This document shows positions 20,226 to 31,558 of a stretch of 64,000 nucleotides of DNA, one piece after another (the first letter of the stretch is position 1; each line of letters opens with the position of its first letter). Position numbers and translations under genes: made by a program. The DNA is from Haemaphysalis longicornis (Eukaryota; Arthropoda; Arachnida; Ixodida; Ixodidae): the NCBI GenBank assembly GCA_013339765.2, contig CM023457.1, forward strand, positions 73,148,717-73,212,716, given 5' to 3'. The notes beneath the pieces were generated by a model. That model saw only the letters and a program-made list of their open reading frames with translations. It made no database searches and had not been told where the DNA came from.

Positions 20226-20507
20226 GAAATCGTTCCAAGACTCTCGGGAGTTCTCATGGTTTTCAAACCAGATCCGCGCTGAGTCTTCAAGGTAGAAGAA
20301 CACTTGCCTCAGTGTCTCCGCGTCGTACCATCGGTTAAACAGTCTGACCCGTTCGACCTGCTCCAAGCAGTCTTCGGCGTCCTCCGCATGCAACCCATGG
20401 AATAATGGTGGCTCTCTGGGTTGCTGAAGAACGAGGGCAGGATTGGAAGCGCTGGTCATGGTGCCTGCGTTGATCATGGTGGTTTTCACTGCGTCTTCTT
20501 TCTTCAC
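20226..20507 (-). pseudogene. Gypsy 1 gag, N-terminal part
   Basis: The minus-strand frame begins MKKEDAVKTTMINAG at 20507. It contains EPPLFHGLHAEDAEDCLEQV, YDAETLRQVFFYLEDSARIWF and ENHENSRESWNDFRTQF, a standard gypsy Gag (Retrotrans_gag) pattern. The frame stops at the LINE C junction (20225) and goes on at 14605. Confidence 0.88.
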
Positions 20508-20627
20508 TTAATCCGGAAGCAGTCCAAACTCTGGCTGGAGACATTGCTGTCAGCGGCTGTCACGACTTGGGCTTGCTTGTCGGCTTGAAGAAGGTTTAGG
20601 GTTTATGTACCCCACACCTTCACCAGA
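20508..20627 (-). promoter_or_regulatory. Gypsy 1 leader and primer-binding site region
   Basis: Directly downstream of the LTR end (minus strand) the sequence begins tctggtgaaggtgtgggg, where a tRNA primer-binding site is expected (tggtg... after a two-base gap). I cannot assign the tRNA. The remaining 90 bases lead to the gag start at 20507. Confidence 0.5.
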
Positions 20628-21078
20628 TGTCACGAAGCCAAAGACGACGCAGTTGTCTTCAAGGAAAACAAGTTTACTGGAGTGAACTTGTGCTGCCGTA
20701 ACAACTTAAAAGTACAGGCGGTGAAGCAGCACTCAACAAAGTGACGTGCAAAGGCGAGCGTGACGATTCGAATGCCGCGGCATCTGCTCTGCGCGAATTT
20801 ATCACTCGGCGCGAGGGTTTCTGGAATAGTCGAAGTGTATCCAGACCACTGTAGATCAACGAAGAATATTCTAGGCCGTTCACGTTAGTTCGGAACGCTC
20901 TCCCTATCAGAAGAGATGACACATGCGTCTTAGAATGAAAGAACGGAACACGCGCCTCCCTTGGTGCACAGACAACACCGATAACCCAGACCGGCGCAGC
21001 CGGGCGGCAAAAGCAAAACACAAATAAATAAACCCAATGCATGGTTCGCGGCAATATTATAGTCAGAAGCAGAATGCA
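20628..21078 (-). repeat. Gypsy 1 5' LTR (451 bp)
   Basis: The LTR is defined by alignment with the 3' LTR of gypsy 2 at 30006-30450 (plus). Shared blocks include gagagcgttccgaactaac, ctgcgccggtctg and gtaaacttgttttccttgaagac. It starts TGCATTCT and ends TGACA on the minus strand, so it has TG...CA ends. The two LTRs differ at many positions, so both elements are old. Confidence 0.85.
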
Positions 21079-24000
21079 CTTTTTCAAGAACGAGCAATAT
21101 TGATAACAAAACAATTGTAGTCCTTATTTTGAATGCTAACAGAAAAAATAGAGTATATTGGTTACCCAAACCATCACAGGCAGCAGATACCAATTGCCAA
21201 TGATAGAAAACCCCGTGGGTTGCCATTGGCTTCCGAACTATCGGCCACTCATCGGTAACTCGGCTGAAAGATTCATTAAGCGTCATACAAACGGCGACCG
21301 GAAGTAACGTCACACGGAAAGCCCAGTGGAATCCGAGCTATAGAGAACGAAATGCTAGTAAAAAAGCACACTCCCATAGAGCCCTGCGTTCGAATTGACT
21401 GCAGTGTAGTGTAGCGCGCCGAGCGGGCAGACAAAGTACTAACTGTTCACTTTCGGTTTCGCGGACACCGATTTTAGCTGCTAGTTTGAAAGTCTGGAAA
21501 GCGCTGCTCACTGCGACGGGCATCGGTACGGTATTGGGACGTTTCATGCATTAATTAGTGTTTATTTGAATATATCATTATGAGGCTTGGTGCCCGCATG
21601 CTTTAAAAGAAAACAACATTTTTTTGAACCGTGAAATTGCAATATACAGTACCATTTACAGATGGTTAAGAATTCTGTCGTGTATTTACGTCTTGTGAAG
21701 CCACATAAAAGACCTCATAAATGAAGAAAAATTTATTCCATGGCACTTAATGGAACAACAAGTTCAGATTGTCACCATTATTTGCAATACACGTATAATA
21801 ATACCATGAGTAATACACCACAACAGAGACAATACACAGTAATGAGAGGAAAGCGCGCTTCCAAAAATGAAACAAAATGCACAAGTAAAGGTACCGCAAC
21901 CACACAAAGGATTAATTCTCCATGGTAATTCAAAACGCAGAAAACACAGAAGAATCAGCCATCCACAGTTTTACTTGTATCTACGACACCCTCAGACTCT
22001 GTGCGCTGTTCCGTCATACAAAATTATCAACCATAACAAAATCTAGACACTGGGACACTTGCAACTGTTTACGACCACAATCTTTGAAGATAATTTTTTA
22101 GTTCGCTAATTTCTCCAGTTAGGATGTGAAAGAAGGGAAACACTTGCGCACTGTTTACCAAAACTAATTTGATGGCCTTGCTCATTTGATAAACTCCAAT
22201 GAGGTCTATTGCCTCTGGGAAACGTCAAATCAGCAGCAGTAATTGAACAGAAATCACATTTATGTGGACATACACACGCAAAAACGTGAAGAGGAAAAAG
22301 GCGGGGTATTTTAGGTACATGTACGTAGTCAAATGACAGGTTCCAGGCTCGATTAAGGTACACAAATTCACGTCTTCCGCCCCCAATACGAACAGTCTAA
22401 TATAAGAAACAGGGAAGCAGTATATGCTTCTTGTGTATGAGACAATGCTGACACATTGCAGAGTCCCATAAGGTAACGCGACAACATTTGTGGGACCACG
22501 CACCACATTTTTGCCATTTCAAACACGCAATCGAGCAAAATTTCAAAAGTACCGCGCATAAATGAACAACTGAAAATGACATTACATGCTTTGCATTTCA
22601 CAACCAGGCACCAGGCAGTGAGGAGCGCTACTAGAGTACATTTTACATCAGGTATGTTTCGCAATCCACCATGTCCTAGGACAGAGGTTAAAAATCTCTG
22701 TGACGCCTATAGAGTCGCGGATTATACCGCATATGTGTATTCAGCATGGCATTATACATTTTATATGGCTAATTACAACAAGAATTACAGTGCAATTTGA
22801 TTTACGAGGCACATCGTGGGAGCACTGCGTATATTTGCAAGCTGTGCTTCACCTGAAAACAGTCCGGAAAAGGACCACCACACTACACAGTCGGCGTAAA
22901 CTGCGCCTACAACAGGTGCTTCTCTTTACCACGATGCGAGTACACAATTCGCCAGAAAAAAACATTCGACTTAAGTTCTCCCTGTTGAAGGGTTACAATA
23001 AGTACCGACAAACTTCTAAGGCGCAGCAAGGGAGCCATTATTTGGAGCGCAACAAAAAACACGGAAGAAGAATCCCAGTAGACGAGACAGGCGCTGGAAA
23101 CTATTCATTAACAAGCCCAGCAAGAAGTTCTTCTAAGCTAAGACAGGCATCTTTGCTGAGGACGTTATGAGCGCATTTGACAATGTCGATCCCAACATGG
23201 TTCTCTTCATCTGGGTCACTCCAACGATACGCGGCACATACGGTGACAAACAACGACATTTAGCATCCCCTCTTACCCTGGCAGTCTTCATGTTGTAAAA
23301 GGGTTTTTCGTGGATGTACGGTTTCACAATATTAGTGCTAGCAGCAAAAATAATTTGCGAGTGGCGTTTGGAGACTGGAAGCAGGTGTGAGCGGTTCTAA
23401 TGAGGTAAGGCACGTCAGGGATAAAAAAACAGTTTGTTCCTTGTGTCAACGATAGGATTTTCAGTTGTCACGTCTTATTGAGTGCCAAGGCTTGCGTTCG
23501 ATTTTCGGGTGCTAATGGCAAGGTTCAAACGATGAAATATACTTGCGGTACCCATCAGGAGCATCATAAGGTAGCACAAATCATGGCAGGCAGTCATTAT
23601 TCAACTGAATAACTCTGGGATAACAGTCGGCACGGCCATTTTTGTGAGTCGTGTGAGGGCAGGATTCATGAAGTCCTGTGCCATAAAGTGCTTACACCAT
23701 GTCTGGTATGACGAATGTAGCTGGCTGGTTGCCTCTGTCTTGAGGTCACCTGTAGATCTGCACAGGTGATCGGGGATATAGTACACAAACTGTTTGCAAT
23801 GACAGATGACCTGGGAACAGTCTGTAAATTTCACTGCAATTAGTACTCAAGCATTGCCTCCAGCGCATACCTATTTAAAACATAAGTTATCTTATTCTAT
23901 TCAACAATCATGCGGTCGCGCTATTACCAACACTAAAAATATGGGTCTTTGTAATTTCGGAACACTGGTTAGGCACATTTTTGTTGCAATTCAGCTATTG

Positions 24001-24114
24001 TTTGGATTAACAGAAATGATAATATGCTCAGATAGCCTGAATCCCTTTGTCTTTTTTGTAAAATCAGGACGAAGAGCGAGAGTGAACTGAACGTAATACA
24101 AAGCTTAAACAAAC
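21079..24114. other. AT-rich non-coding stretch
   Basis: No domain, RNA gene or repeat border was recognised. Short open frames occur on both strands (for example 23601-23834 and 23133-23327, minus) but they match nothing I know and lack clear support. Some may be decayed transposon or exon remnants. Confidence 0.5.
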
Positions 24115-24280
24115 CTGTTGCCCCACGGGCCCGCGAAAGAAATGCTTCCCGGGAACGGGCAGCTGGCGAAGGTATATTTGGCCGCTGTGTGGGCACCGGG
24201 GCAAGCAGCAGTGAGCGTCGTACTGATGACCCCCAGAGGCCATGGAATGAAAAACATGACAAGAGCACACACAGCTCCGA
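24115..24280 (-). CDS. Candidate internal exon of an unknown host gene
   Basis: On the minus strand a 166-base open block runs from a splice acceptor (acttattcag, 24281-24290) to a splice donor (CAACAG then gtttgttt at 24114). It is clearly more GC-rich than the AT-rich DNA on both sides. It encodes a hydrophobic stretch ALVMFFIPWPLGVISTTLTA, a possible membrane segment, then ACPGAHTAAKYTFASC and a Pro/Gly-rich end. No partner exon was recognised within several kilobases. It may be a real exon of a long-intron gene, a pseudo-exon or a transposon piece. I do not recognise the protein. Confidence 0.3.
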
Positions 24281-24782
24281 CTGAATAAGTGCAATATGCC
24301 CAATACGTGTTTTATGAAACTAGCCAAAATATGACTAGAGTAAAAAAAATCGTTCCAATCCACCCCGTGAATGTGGTTGGAAAGCAAAGCTGTAAACGGC
24401 ACCCATAACGATTACCCATGCGACGTCACTTGAATTCACTCACATCGCTCTACAAATTGTAAAACCAGAGAGAAGTGAAATGCACTTAACCGCACCATTT
24501 ATTACTTCAAAGAGATATTCTTGGTAAGGTTAAATTATTGCATGATGCATGAACGGTGTTTGGTTGAGTTGTATTGGTGTAGCATATGAGTGTAAATTTT
24601 TTTTAATTAAAGTAAGCTCCAACCCGATGTTAGACGATCTGACTTCTCCGTCTCTGCGCCGCGGACGGAGGCGACGAGATTTGAAGCAGAGAAGGAGGAG
24701 CAAGAGTAAGGAATACTTCTGTTCAGTTTTATGAACGGCCCAGAGTGCAGCCCTGGGGAGTGATTCCTTCTTCTGTGGGCCC

Positions 24783-25170
24783 CTATGCAGTCCGCGCGGC
24801 CTGTGTACCGTCCACCCGATGAAGCTGGGTAGGTAGAGAGGGACTGGACAGCAGCATCTCCCATTTCTCTTGTTGGGTAGTTAACGGAAAGAGAGGAGGG
24901 TGCTCAGGGCTAAAGTCGCACACCCCGATTACGGGGCGGAGTGTTCCTACTTGTGAGCATAATTTACATTCAGAGTCGTAGCGATTCGGATACATTAAGT
25001 GCAGACGCGTAGGCTGTGGGAAGGAGCCCGGATTGTATGAGCCGTAGGGTAGTTTGTTGTTCTCTGGAATGATCAGGGTAAGGCGAAGGTACGGTCTGTC
25101 TCAGAAGGCGATAATGCTGGGTTATCTCCCTAAACGTGACAAGCGGGTGACGGTCCCCATGCAGCTCCAT
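24783..25170 (-). pseudogene. LINE I ORF2 C-terminal domain
   Basis: Two overlapping frames encode LVTFREITQHYRLLRQTVPSP, LRLIQSGLLPTAYASALN and, after a frame change near 24980, CKLCSQVGTLRP...C with an end EKWEMLLSSPSLPTQL. This is the usual C-terminus of RNase H-bearing LINEs, with a degenerate CX2C...C zinc knuckle. Confidence 0.7.
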
Positions 25171-25300
25171 AGCACGGGAGGTAAAGGCGCAGGCTTGTTG
25201 GGTGGGCGTATTTGTTGCCTTCCATTGAAGCGCGAGGGGGTGTCCGGATGAGCTGAATGTAACCGTTTGGGGAGTGGTTTTTTAGCACTCGCAGTGCAGG

Positions 25301-25560
25301 TCAGGCCACCCAACCCGACTGACAATTCCAGTAGGCTTGCTGGGAATCGGTGACTACCCTCCGAACCCCTGGTTGAGTGAGAGCCAAGGTGATGGCCGCT
25401 TCTTCTGCTGCCGTCATTTCTTGGGTCCTAAGCGAGGTACACGCCAGGAGGTTGGTTTTGGAGGTAGCCACGGTGATGGCGTATTGCTGCCCTCGATGTT
25501 TGGAGGCGTCTGTGTAGATAACTGCATGATCCAAACCGAGGGTGGTGTTTACCGCTTGAG
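25301..25560 (-). pseudogene. LINE I RNase H fragment
   Basis: The frame from 25534 begins MDHAVIYTDASKHRGQQYAI with the catalytic Asp. It continues with TAAEEAAITLALTQP, containing the Glu, and VVTDSQQAYWN with the next Asp. The His part is lost in a frame change near 25300. Confidence 0.8.
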
Positions 25561-25629
25561 CCCTTGCTTTTCAGTCACCCTCGTCATGTGAGGGGTTCAT
25601 ACTTCTAAGCAAAGGGAGCATTTTTAGTT

Positions 25630-26250
25630 TTAGTCGCCAAGAGTCTGGGTGTACGTCAAGCGGAGTGACATTCTGGGCTGCCCAGCCAATCTGGTGAACA
25701 TGCGGTTACCCACCGCAGTTCTGAGTCGGACCTTCTGGTTAGAAAGATGGCATTCTATCAGCTCTTCCACCGTGTTGTGGAGCCCCGTGTTAAGCAGCCT
25801 CTGTGTGGACGCACTCATGAGAAGACTATTGGCCTGCTTGACCACCTTTCAAATCATTATATAAAGCACCTCCATGTCTTCCTTCTCGAGAAGAAGACAG
25901 GGTGTTCACGTATGCGACTCTCGAGAGGACAAAAGCTTAAAATATTCGAAAGGTCCCGGATTCGTTTAGGCCTCGCTTCTTGGTGGCAACTCGCCTGACC
26001 ATGTGTATGATTTGATTGATGCTGTTTTTGAGGCGCTGCAAGGAGACGTCACTCTTTCTGTTAGCCTCAATATGTAGGCCCAGAATTTTGATGCTGGGGC
26101 TTCGACTAATGGCCTGGACATCAAGGAGTATTTGAATGTATTCATTGGTTTCGCGTGAGGGCGGACGACATGGAGCTGTGATTTTTTACGTGAACACTGG
26201 AGGCCACAGGCTTTAGCACATTGGCGTACTAGAAGTGAGATGTCATGCAT
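25630..26250 (-). pseudogene. LINE I RT C-terminal part and linker
   Basis: The frame 25966-26250 shows a typical RT thumb pattern, with Cys-Ser-Lys-Lys-Ser residues after motif E and a hydrophobic LG-like step. The linker frame 25630-25845 contains ANSLLMSASTQRLLNTGLHNTVEELIECHLSNQKVRL. Frames differ between the two. The YxDD part is not present, so the copy is 5'-truncated. Confidence 0.55.
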
Positions 26251-26427
26251 TGGTGTGAGCTTCCTTTAATTTTTGTAACTCTTAGCACATGAGCAAGGTG
26301 CGCACAAGACCGCTAGATGGGCGTGAGTGGTTACGTGACGCTTTCACGTGACATTCAGCGAGAACGCAGGGGGTAAACCCGTAGATGTGCTTGGTGAGTA
26401 CACCACCTGTCTTTCCTGTAACCGTGT

Positions 26428-26508
26428 GGGCTCGTAGCTAAATCGGTAGGACAACGGGCTCTCGCTTTGTTAGTCTATTATTTCCAGGTTCGATTCCCGG
26501 CGGTGCCA
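26428..26508 (+). repeat. tRNA-like sequence, probably a SINE head or tRNA pseudogene
   Basis: An A-box-like tagctaaatcggtagg and a B box ggttcgattccc lie about 50 bases apart, and the segment ends cggtgcca. The acceptor ends do not pair well, so it is probably not a working tRNA. Confidence 0.45.
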
Positions 26509-28124
26509 GTAAATTCTTTTATTTGTTCGCTGAAGTTTTCTGGTGACACCAATGGTCGCGAAAGAACCCTTGGGGGGTAGAGGTAAAACGCTTTGCTTTG
26601 AAAGAGCAAACGCTTGAAAAAACGGCGAGTGGGAAACAGTTCTATGCAATGCCTGCGATACCGGACTTGGTATACGATGCAGAACGAAGACCAAGTTTGG
26701 AGGTTTCAATTCACTGCGTACTAACCCCGCCTCAAGCAAAGCTGTTATCTGCCGATTAAAGACGTGTTTCCAACGCACCTGACGCGCCAAAGTGAACCGA
26801 TGCGCGCGCGTTATCGGCGTCGGCGAGTGGGTTCGCCTGGTACGCAGGCAGCTTAGTATGCACGCATGTGTAAAACTTTGCGATGAGTGTACGGCTGCTG
26901 GTTATGCCCAGATAAGCCAAATAATGCAGATACCGCTACTTCGTCGCGTACGGCGTTTGCAGTACAAGGAAACGTAAATATGATACGCCACACCAGCACT
27001 TTAAAAAAGAAAGTCAAAATTTTCTTTAAACATGTAAAACCAATCTAGCAAAGAAAGCAAAGGCGTTTCCTTCTCCACAACACAGGTTAGCACGAGGATG
27101 CAGAAACGCACGCGTAGAGTGTACTACAAGGAGTTGAGTGGGACGAACCGGGCGCTCCACCTGAAGCGGCGACTGTAGATTGAATAGCGGGCGCAGCGGG
27201 CAAAGTGGATTCTTGCCGACTGCGCTGGTCCAGGCGCGCGGCATTGCGCGGGACGCGCTTTTTCGCGTTTCGCCCAACTTTTATGTTAACAGGAACGCGA
27301 AAACGACAGCGGGGTAGAAAAAACAGTTGGAATAAATGAAAGGGAACTTTTAGAGGCTTTGCGGCAGAAGCGTCCTTTTTTTCTTATTTTTTTTTTCGAC
27401 GAATACTTCCAACGCGGAAAATAGCACGACACACGAACGGGGCTGACAGGGACAAGCGTTGGAGTACCCGTTTCTACTATTTCTTTTCCGTGTTCCCCCT
27501 TAACTCTCTCGACGTAAAATGCAATGAATGGAAAAAAACATGGGCAGTGTTGCATTAACGTTTGCTACATCTGTTTAATGACACTGGGGCATTTCATAGT
27601 AGCGCCAATGAAGCAAATCGAGGAATCTGGCTATATTTTCGTTTTACACAAGCTTTCTAGCACGTTTTCTGTTATATAATGATTTTTAAAATGTTGCGGC
27701 CGTTATACCAATTCGATCGATGCATATATAATGCTGAAGTATGCGGGCCAGTCATTCAGATGGTAATGCCGCATCATGCGGGCCCAGCAGTGCTCTCCAC
27801 TGCTGAGTCCGGGATGGCACGGGCCTGGGCCGGGCTCGGGCTTGAATTTAAAGGCCTTGCTGTTAATATTTCCGATGTGAAGTGTAGAAAAAAGCATTGT
27901 AAGGGATGTTATGAGTTTATTTCGACGCGCCCCTTGACGTTAGTTCTCAGCATTGTTCTAAAAACGTGTTCTGTAGGTGTGATAGTTCCTGTAATTGTTT
28001 TTTGTGCACTGCATCAACATTTCATATGTTGGGGCATAACATACTCGAGATACAATTAAAAGAGAATGCAGTATCACGGAAGAGATTAATTCAGACAACC
28101 TGCAACTCTGCATCTATGCCTACT
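26509..28124. other. Non-coding stretch without recognised features
   Basis: No supported gene was found. Around 27810-27850 there is a GC-rich run of cgggcctgggccgggctcggg type, seen again in part at 28550-28740, which looks like a dispersed simple repeat. Confidence 0.4.
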
Positions 28125-28235
28125 ATGCACGTGTTTTACATGCCGCACCCGATTAAATGCGGCAGCGGTGGCCAGGAATCGAACTCGTGGGCTAGGGAAA
28201 CAGAACAGCTGAGCAACCGCTGCAGGCAAAACATT
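28125..28235 (-). mobile_element. SINE fragment (tRNA-like head)
   Basis: The minus strand reads a tRNA-like head with B box gagttcgattcctgg, then ccaccgctgccgcattt, matching the start of the tick SINE. The body and tail are missing. Confidence 0.6.
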
Positions 28236-29025
28236 TCAATGCACGCACATACTCGTGGATTAAGACGCGGCGCCCAAAATTTCAGCATACCAAGGTGTGT
28301 CCGAGACAACCATGTTACGTTGCCAAGAATCTGGTCATCAAATGGGATGGTGTCTCTGGTTTAAGAATAGTAGCTATCATTGCCCCAATGTGACACGAAC
28401 TGAAGACAGTGGAAGGAAAAGTACGCGTGTGCGCTTTTTAACTCCAGATTTTCGCATTCAATACATGAAATGTTGTACAGACTAGATCTGCTCTGTCAGG
28501 TTTCCCGCTACAAGGACACTCAACCAAATGTAATAAATTTTATTCAGCGTCTAAGGCCGGGCCTGGTCACGCCCACGAGGGTCATTCTTAGGCTTGAAAA
28601 TAAATTACCGGTCGCGAGCCTGGGCTTAAGACGACGGGCCGGGGTCAGGCTCACTTATGGATGCCCGGAATAAGTGTGACGGCCCCGGGTCGGGCTTTAC
28701 AAAGCGGGCTCAGACCGGTACTGGGACTTAAAAACAGGCCCGTGGAGGGGTGCTATTTCTATTAAGCATATTTCGGCCTTCGATTTGACTCTACGCCTGT
28801 GAACGATGCGTAGCTTTTTGCCAACTACTCGAATTTTCAGATTTTTCTTTATTTGACTAAATGCTCTCCCCAGAACACCGCGAATAGACGCGCTATTTTA
28901 CAGATATACGGCGAATATGCCATTCAGACTAGTCCTGGTGTTTATTAGAGCAAATAGCGCGCTTATTCAGAGGCTTTGAATAAATATAAAGCTTCTGCAT
29001 GCAGTCTACCGGTATACTTACTTAC
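28236..29025. other. Non-coding stretch with GC-rich simple repeat
   Basis: From 28555 to 28745 there are repeated ggcc- and gggc-rich words (gggtcgggct, cgggctcagacc). Nothing else was recognised. Confidence 0.35.
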
Positions 29026-29039
29026 TACTTAAACGCCAC

Positions 29040-29946
29040 CGACGAAACCCGACGGACTTCTGCAGCTGATCGCCGTCCCATCAAAGCCCCTCCAGCAGAT
29101 TGGAATGGACCTTCTGGGTCTGTTCGCCACGTCACGATCCAAGAACAGGTGGATTGTCGTAGCGACAGACTACATGACGCGCTACGCAGAGGCCGCTGCT
29201 CTTCCAAGAGAGACTGCACAAGAAGTCGCGAAGTTCTTCATGAACCAAGTTGTGCTGCGACATGGACCCCTGAAGTCCTAGTCACGGACCGCGGAACGGC
29301 CTTCACTGCGGAGCTTATGCAAGGAATCTTACGCTACAGCAACACGGATCACCGAAGAACGATGGCGTACTACCCCCAAACGAACGGACTTACGGAACGT
29401 CTGAACAAGACGATCCCGGATACGCTGTCTATGTACGTCGACGTTGAACTTAAGACTTGCGACGAAGTCCTCTCGTATGTCAAGTTTGCGTACAACACAG
29501 CGACCCTGGAAACTACGCAGATGACACCGGTCGAACTTGTTTACGGAAGACGGCCGGCTACGATGCTCGACGCCATGCTTCCGCACCTGGAAGACGATCA
29601 CCTCAACGCCGACGTCTAAGGATACCTTCCACGTGCGGAGGAGGCCCGCCAGCTCGATCGAGTTCGTATAACGGACCAGCAGCTGGTGGATGCCGGACGC
29701 TACAATCTCCGACGCCGAGACGCCTAGTACCACCCTGGGGATCGTGTGTGGGTTTGGACTCCTATCCGACGACGTGGACCCAGTGAGAAGCTTCTGCGAC
29801 GGTATTTTGGACCATACCACATTCTACGACGTGTTGGCCCACCTACCTACAAGGTGGTCCCCGATGGTTACTCCAGCAAATCACAACGACGCACGCAACC
29901 CGAAGTCGTCCACGTGGTTCGCCTCAAACCTTACTATGCAAGATGA
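29040..29946 (+). pseudogene. Gypsy 2 integrase, catalytic core and C-terminal domain (broken)
   Basis: The core starts in one frame (VVATDYMTRYAE with Asp 1, 29150-29190). It shifts near 29270 into the frame with VLVTDRGTAFTAELMQG (Asp 2) and YYPQTNGLTERLNKTI (Glu). A TAA stop at 29617-29619 ends this frame. The C-terminal domain with VWVWTPIRRRG and FGPYHILRRVGPPTYKV (GPY/F-type) lies at 29746-29946 in another frame. All three catalytic positions are still visible. Confidence 0.88.
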
Positions 29947-30005
29947 TGAACTTTTTTGTTGTTATTGCTGTTTGTTCAGACTCATTTTATTTAGCATCGG
30001 GTCGA

Positions 30006-30450
30006 TGCACTCTTAGAGGGCCGCTAATGCCGCAAAGTGTGCATTGGGTTTGTTTGTTTATGTTTTGCTTTTACTGTCCTGCTGCGCCGGTCTGTGTCAT
30101 CTCTGTGCCAAGGGAAGCGCGTGTTGCATTCTTTCTTTCTGTGCCGCATGTGTTATCTCTTCTGATACGGAGAGCGTTCCGAACTAACTTGAACAGCTTC
30201 GAATAATCTTCTTGAATCTACAATGTTCCAAATGTGAATCGACGGTTCGAGAACCACGCGCGCAGAAAAATAAAAAGCCTGCAGAGCAGACGCCGGGGTA
30301 ATCGACTCGACGACGCTCGCCTACGCAAGTCAATTCGTTGACTGCTGCTTCGCCGCCTGTGTATTGTTTGAGTTGTTAGGGGAGCCAAAGTTCGCTCCAA
30401 TAAACTTGTTTTTTCTTGAAGACGACTGTGTCATCTTTGAATTCGTGGCA
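30006..30450 (+). repeat. Gypsy 2 3' LTR (445 bp)
   Basis: The LTR starts TGCACTCT and ends TTCGTGGCA, with TG...CA ends. It aligns over its length with the 5' LTR of gypsy 1 (20628-21078). A polyadenylation-like caataaacttg lies near 30400, where the LTR R region would be expected. Confidence 0.82.
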
Positions 30451-31558
30451 ATATATTCCAACAAAAATTCGATGTGCATTGAACTGTTGGAAGCTCCTGC
30501 ACCACGGCCCACACAAGTGCTACTCGGCAAATGATTCCCAAGGGAAAAAAGGAACGACTTTTAGTACCACCAGTCGACAGAGTCACATAAAAGGCGCGCA
30601 TTTTAAAAGTGTCTTGTAAATCATAAGAGCTACGCTAGACTAAAATATTTAAAATTTCACATCTATACAGCTTGTTTACGCATACTTTCATCCTAGGTAA
30701 TCGAAGGAAATTTATGCATTTTATTTTTGAAAGGTGCTGTGAAGAAAAACGAAAGCTTTGGTCGTTCAAAAGAGTGCCTCAATAAAACAACTCTGCCCCA
30801 CTTTTAACACAAACTTCACTATAATACTGCGCTCATGATGTATTATGGGAGGTCATTGCAATTGTCTGAGGCCGGCAAAATCCAACGTAATTTAAACAGA
30901 CATTACAGGCTTGCCGAATGAGCTATTTGTGCTTAAATTTAGTGCCAATTTTTATAGCAGTAAGAATGGCGAGGTAAATAATGAAAGTTACTAAGGAACA
31001 GTAAGCATGGAAACACCAATGCACACTGGGGGCACTATGCTAATTGAAGCTGCGCAACCATCAGGTGCATTTGGCTTGTCTCACCTGACACTGGCCAACT
31101 GGCATAAGCGATGTCACCACGTACGTGGTCCTGTTTGTCTACCACACCCAAATTTTCACGAGTGATTACTAACAACCATAAGGACAGCGGTCCATGAGTG
31201 GTGTTGTCACACCACGTATGACGGCAGACAGGAAACAAGGCAACCATTTAGATGTTCTCAGTGGCCGTAGTCAACATACTAATGTTTGTTTAAAGCACAT
31301 TCTCTGAATAAGACACAGCTAATGCCACGAAAGACAATTTCGCGGGAGCATGGAAATTTTGGCCTAAATTGTGTAATGTCGTAGTGAAGAAAGCATTGTT
31401 TGTTGCCGGGCAAGCATTGAGGGCATTATGAAACTCTAAATCTTTCCGATAGAACAAACGTGTTGTATTTTTATGGCCTCTTTAACGAGTGGACAGTCAC
31501 TAACAGGTTTTACTTTGATCATAATAGGAAGAAGTCCTAAGGGTCTCATCTGCAGCAC
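30451..31558. other. AT-rich stretch without recognised genes
   Basis: No coding or repeat signal was recognised. It may contain upstream parts of the transposase relic that follows. Confidence 0.4.

Larger units (their letters stand above)
1..21078 (-). mobile_element. Ty3/gypsy LTR retrotransposon 1, full 5' half, split by nested insertions
   Basis: Read on the minus strand from right to left, this element shows a 5' LTR (20628-21078), leader, gag (20226-20507, then 14148-14605, then CCHC region 13740-14147), protease (12903-13652), reverse transcriptase (about 12010-12475), RNase H (about 11560-11990) and integrase (11279-11544, then 1-339). The 3' LTR lies beyond the left edge. The order PR-RT-RH-IN is the Ty3/gypsy order, whereas Ty1/copia places IN before RT. 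It is interrupted by LINE A with LINE B inside it (340-11266), a SINE (12644-12888) and LINE C (14620-20211). Each interruption has target-site duplications that rejoin the gypsy sequence cleanly. No env-like ORF is seen. The element is dead: the RT core is deleted and gag and pol are cut. Confidence 0.9.
24606..26252 (-). mobile_element. LINE I: 5'-truncated RNase H-bearing LINE of another family
   Basis: Minus-strand fragments in the right order make one decayed element. The RT thumb region lies at 25966-26250 (AKACGLQCSRKKSQLHVVRP). An RT-RH linker is at 25630-25845, RNase H at 25301-25560, the C-terminal domain at 24783-25170 and a 3' UTR with an A-rich end near 24606. It differs in sequence from LINEs A-G. 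The RNase H points again to an I-group LINE. No TSD was identified. Confidence 0.75.
29026..30450 (+). mobile_element. Gypsy 2: 5'-truncated LTR retrotransposon, integrase and 3' LTR
   Basis: The fragment begins abruptly at about 29026 with sequence homologous to gypsy 1 near 325 (minus). It runs through integrase (29040-29946) and a short UTR to a complete 3' LTR (30006-30450). It is in opposite orientation to gypsy 1 and belongs to the same family. Gag, protease and RT are missing. Confidence 0.88.

Noticed and set aside
22700..23170. Plus-strand 156-codon frame
   Set aside because: Low-complexity AT-rich DNA with no motif, no splice or start support.
23601..23834. Minus-strand frame with clustered Cys and His as a zinc-finger exon
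   Set aside because: Residue spacing fits no zinc motif I know and no convincing splice sites were seen; left as unassigned.
26428..26508. Functional tRNA gene
   Set aside because: A- and B-box-like words exist but acceptor and anticodon stems do not pair; more likely a SINE or pseudogene.
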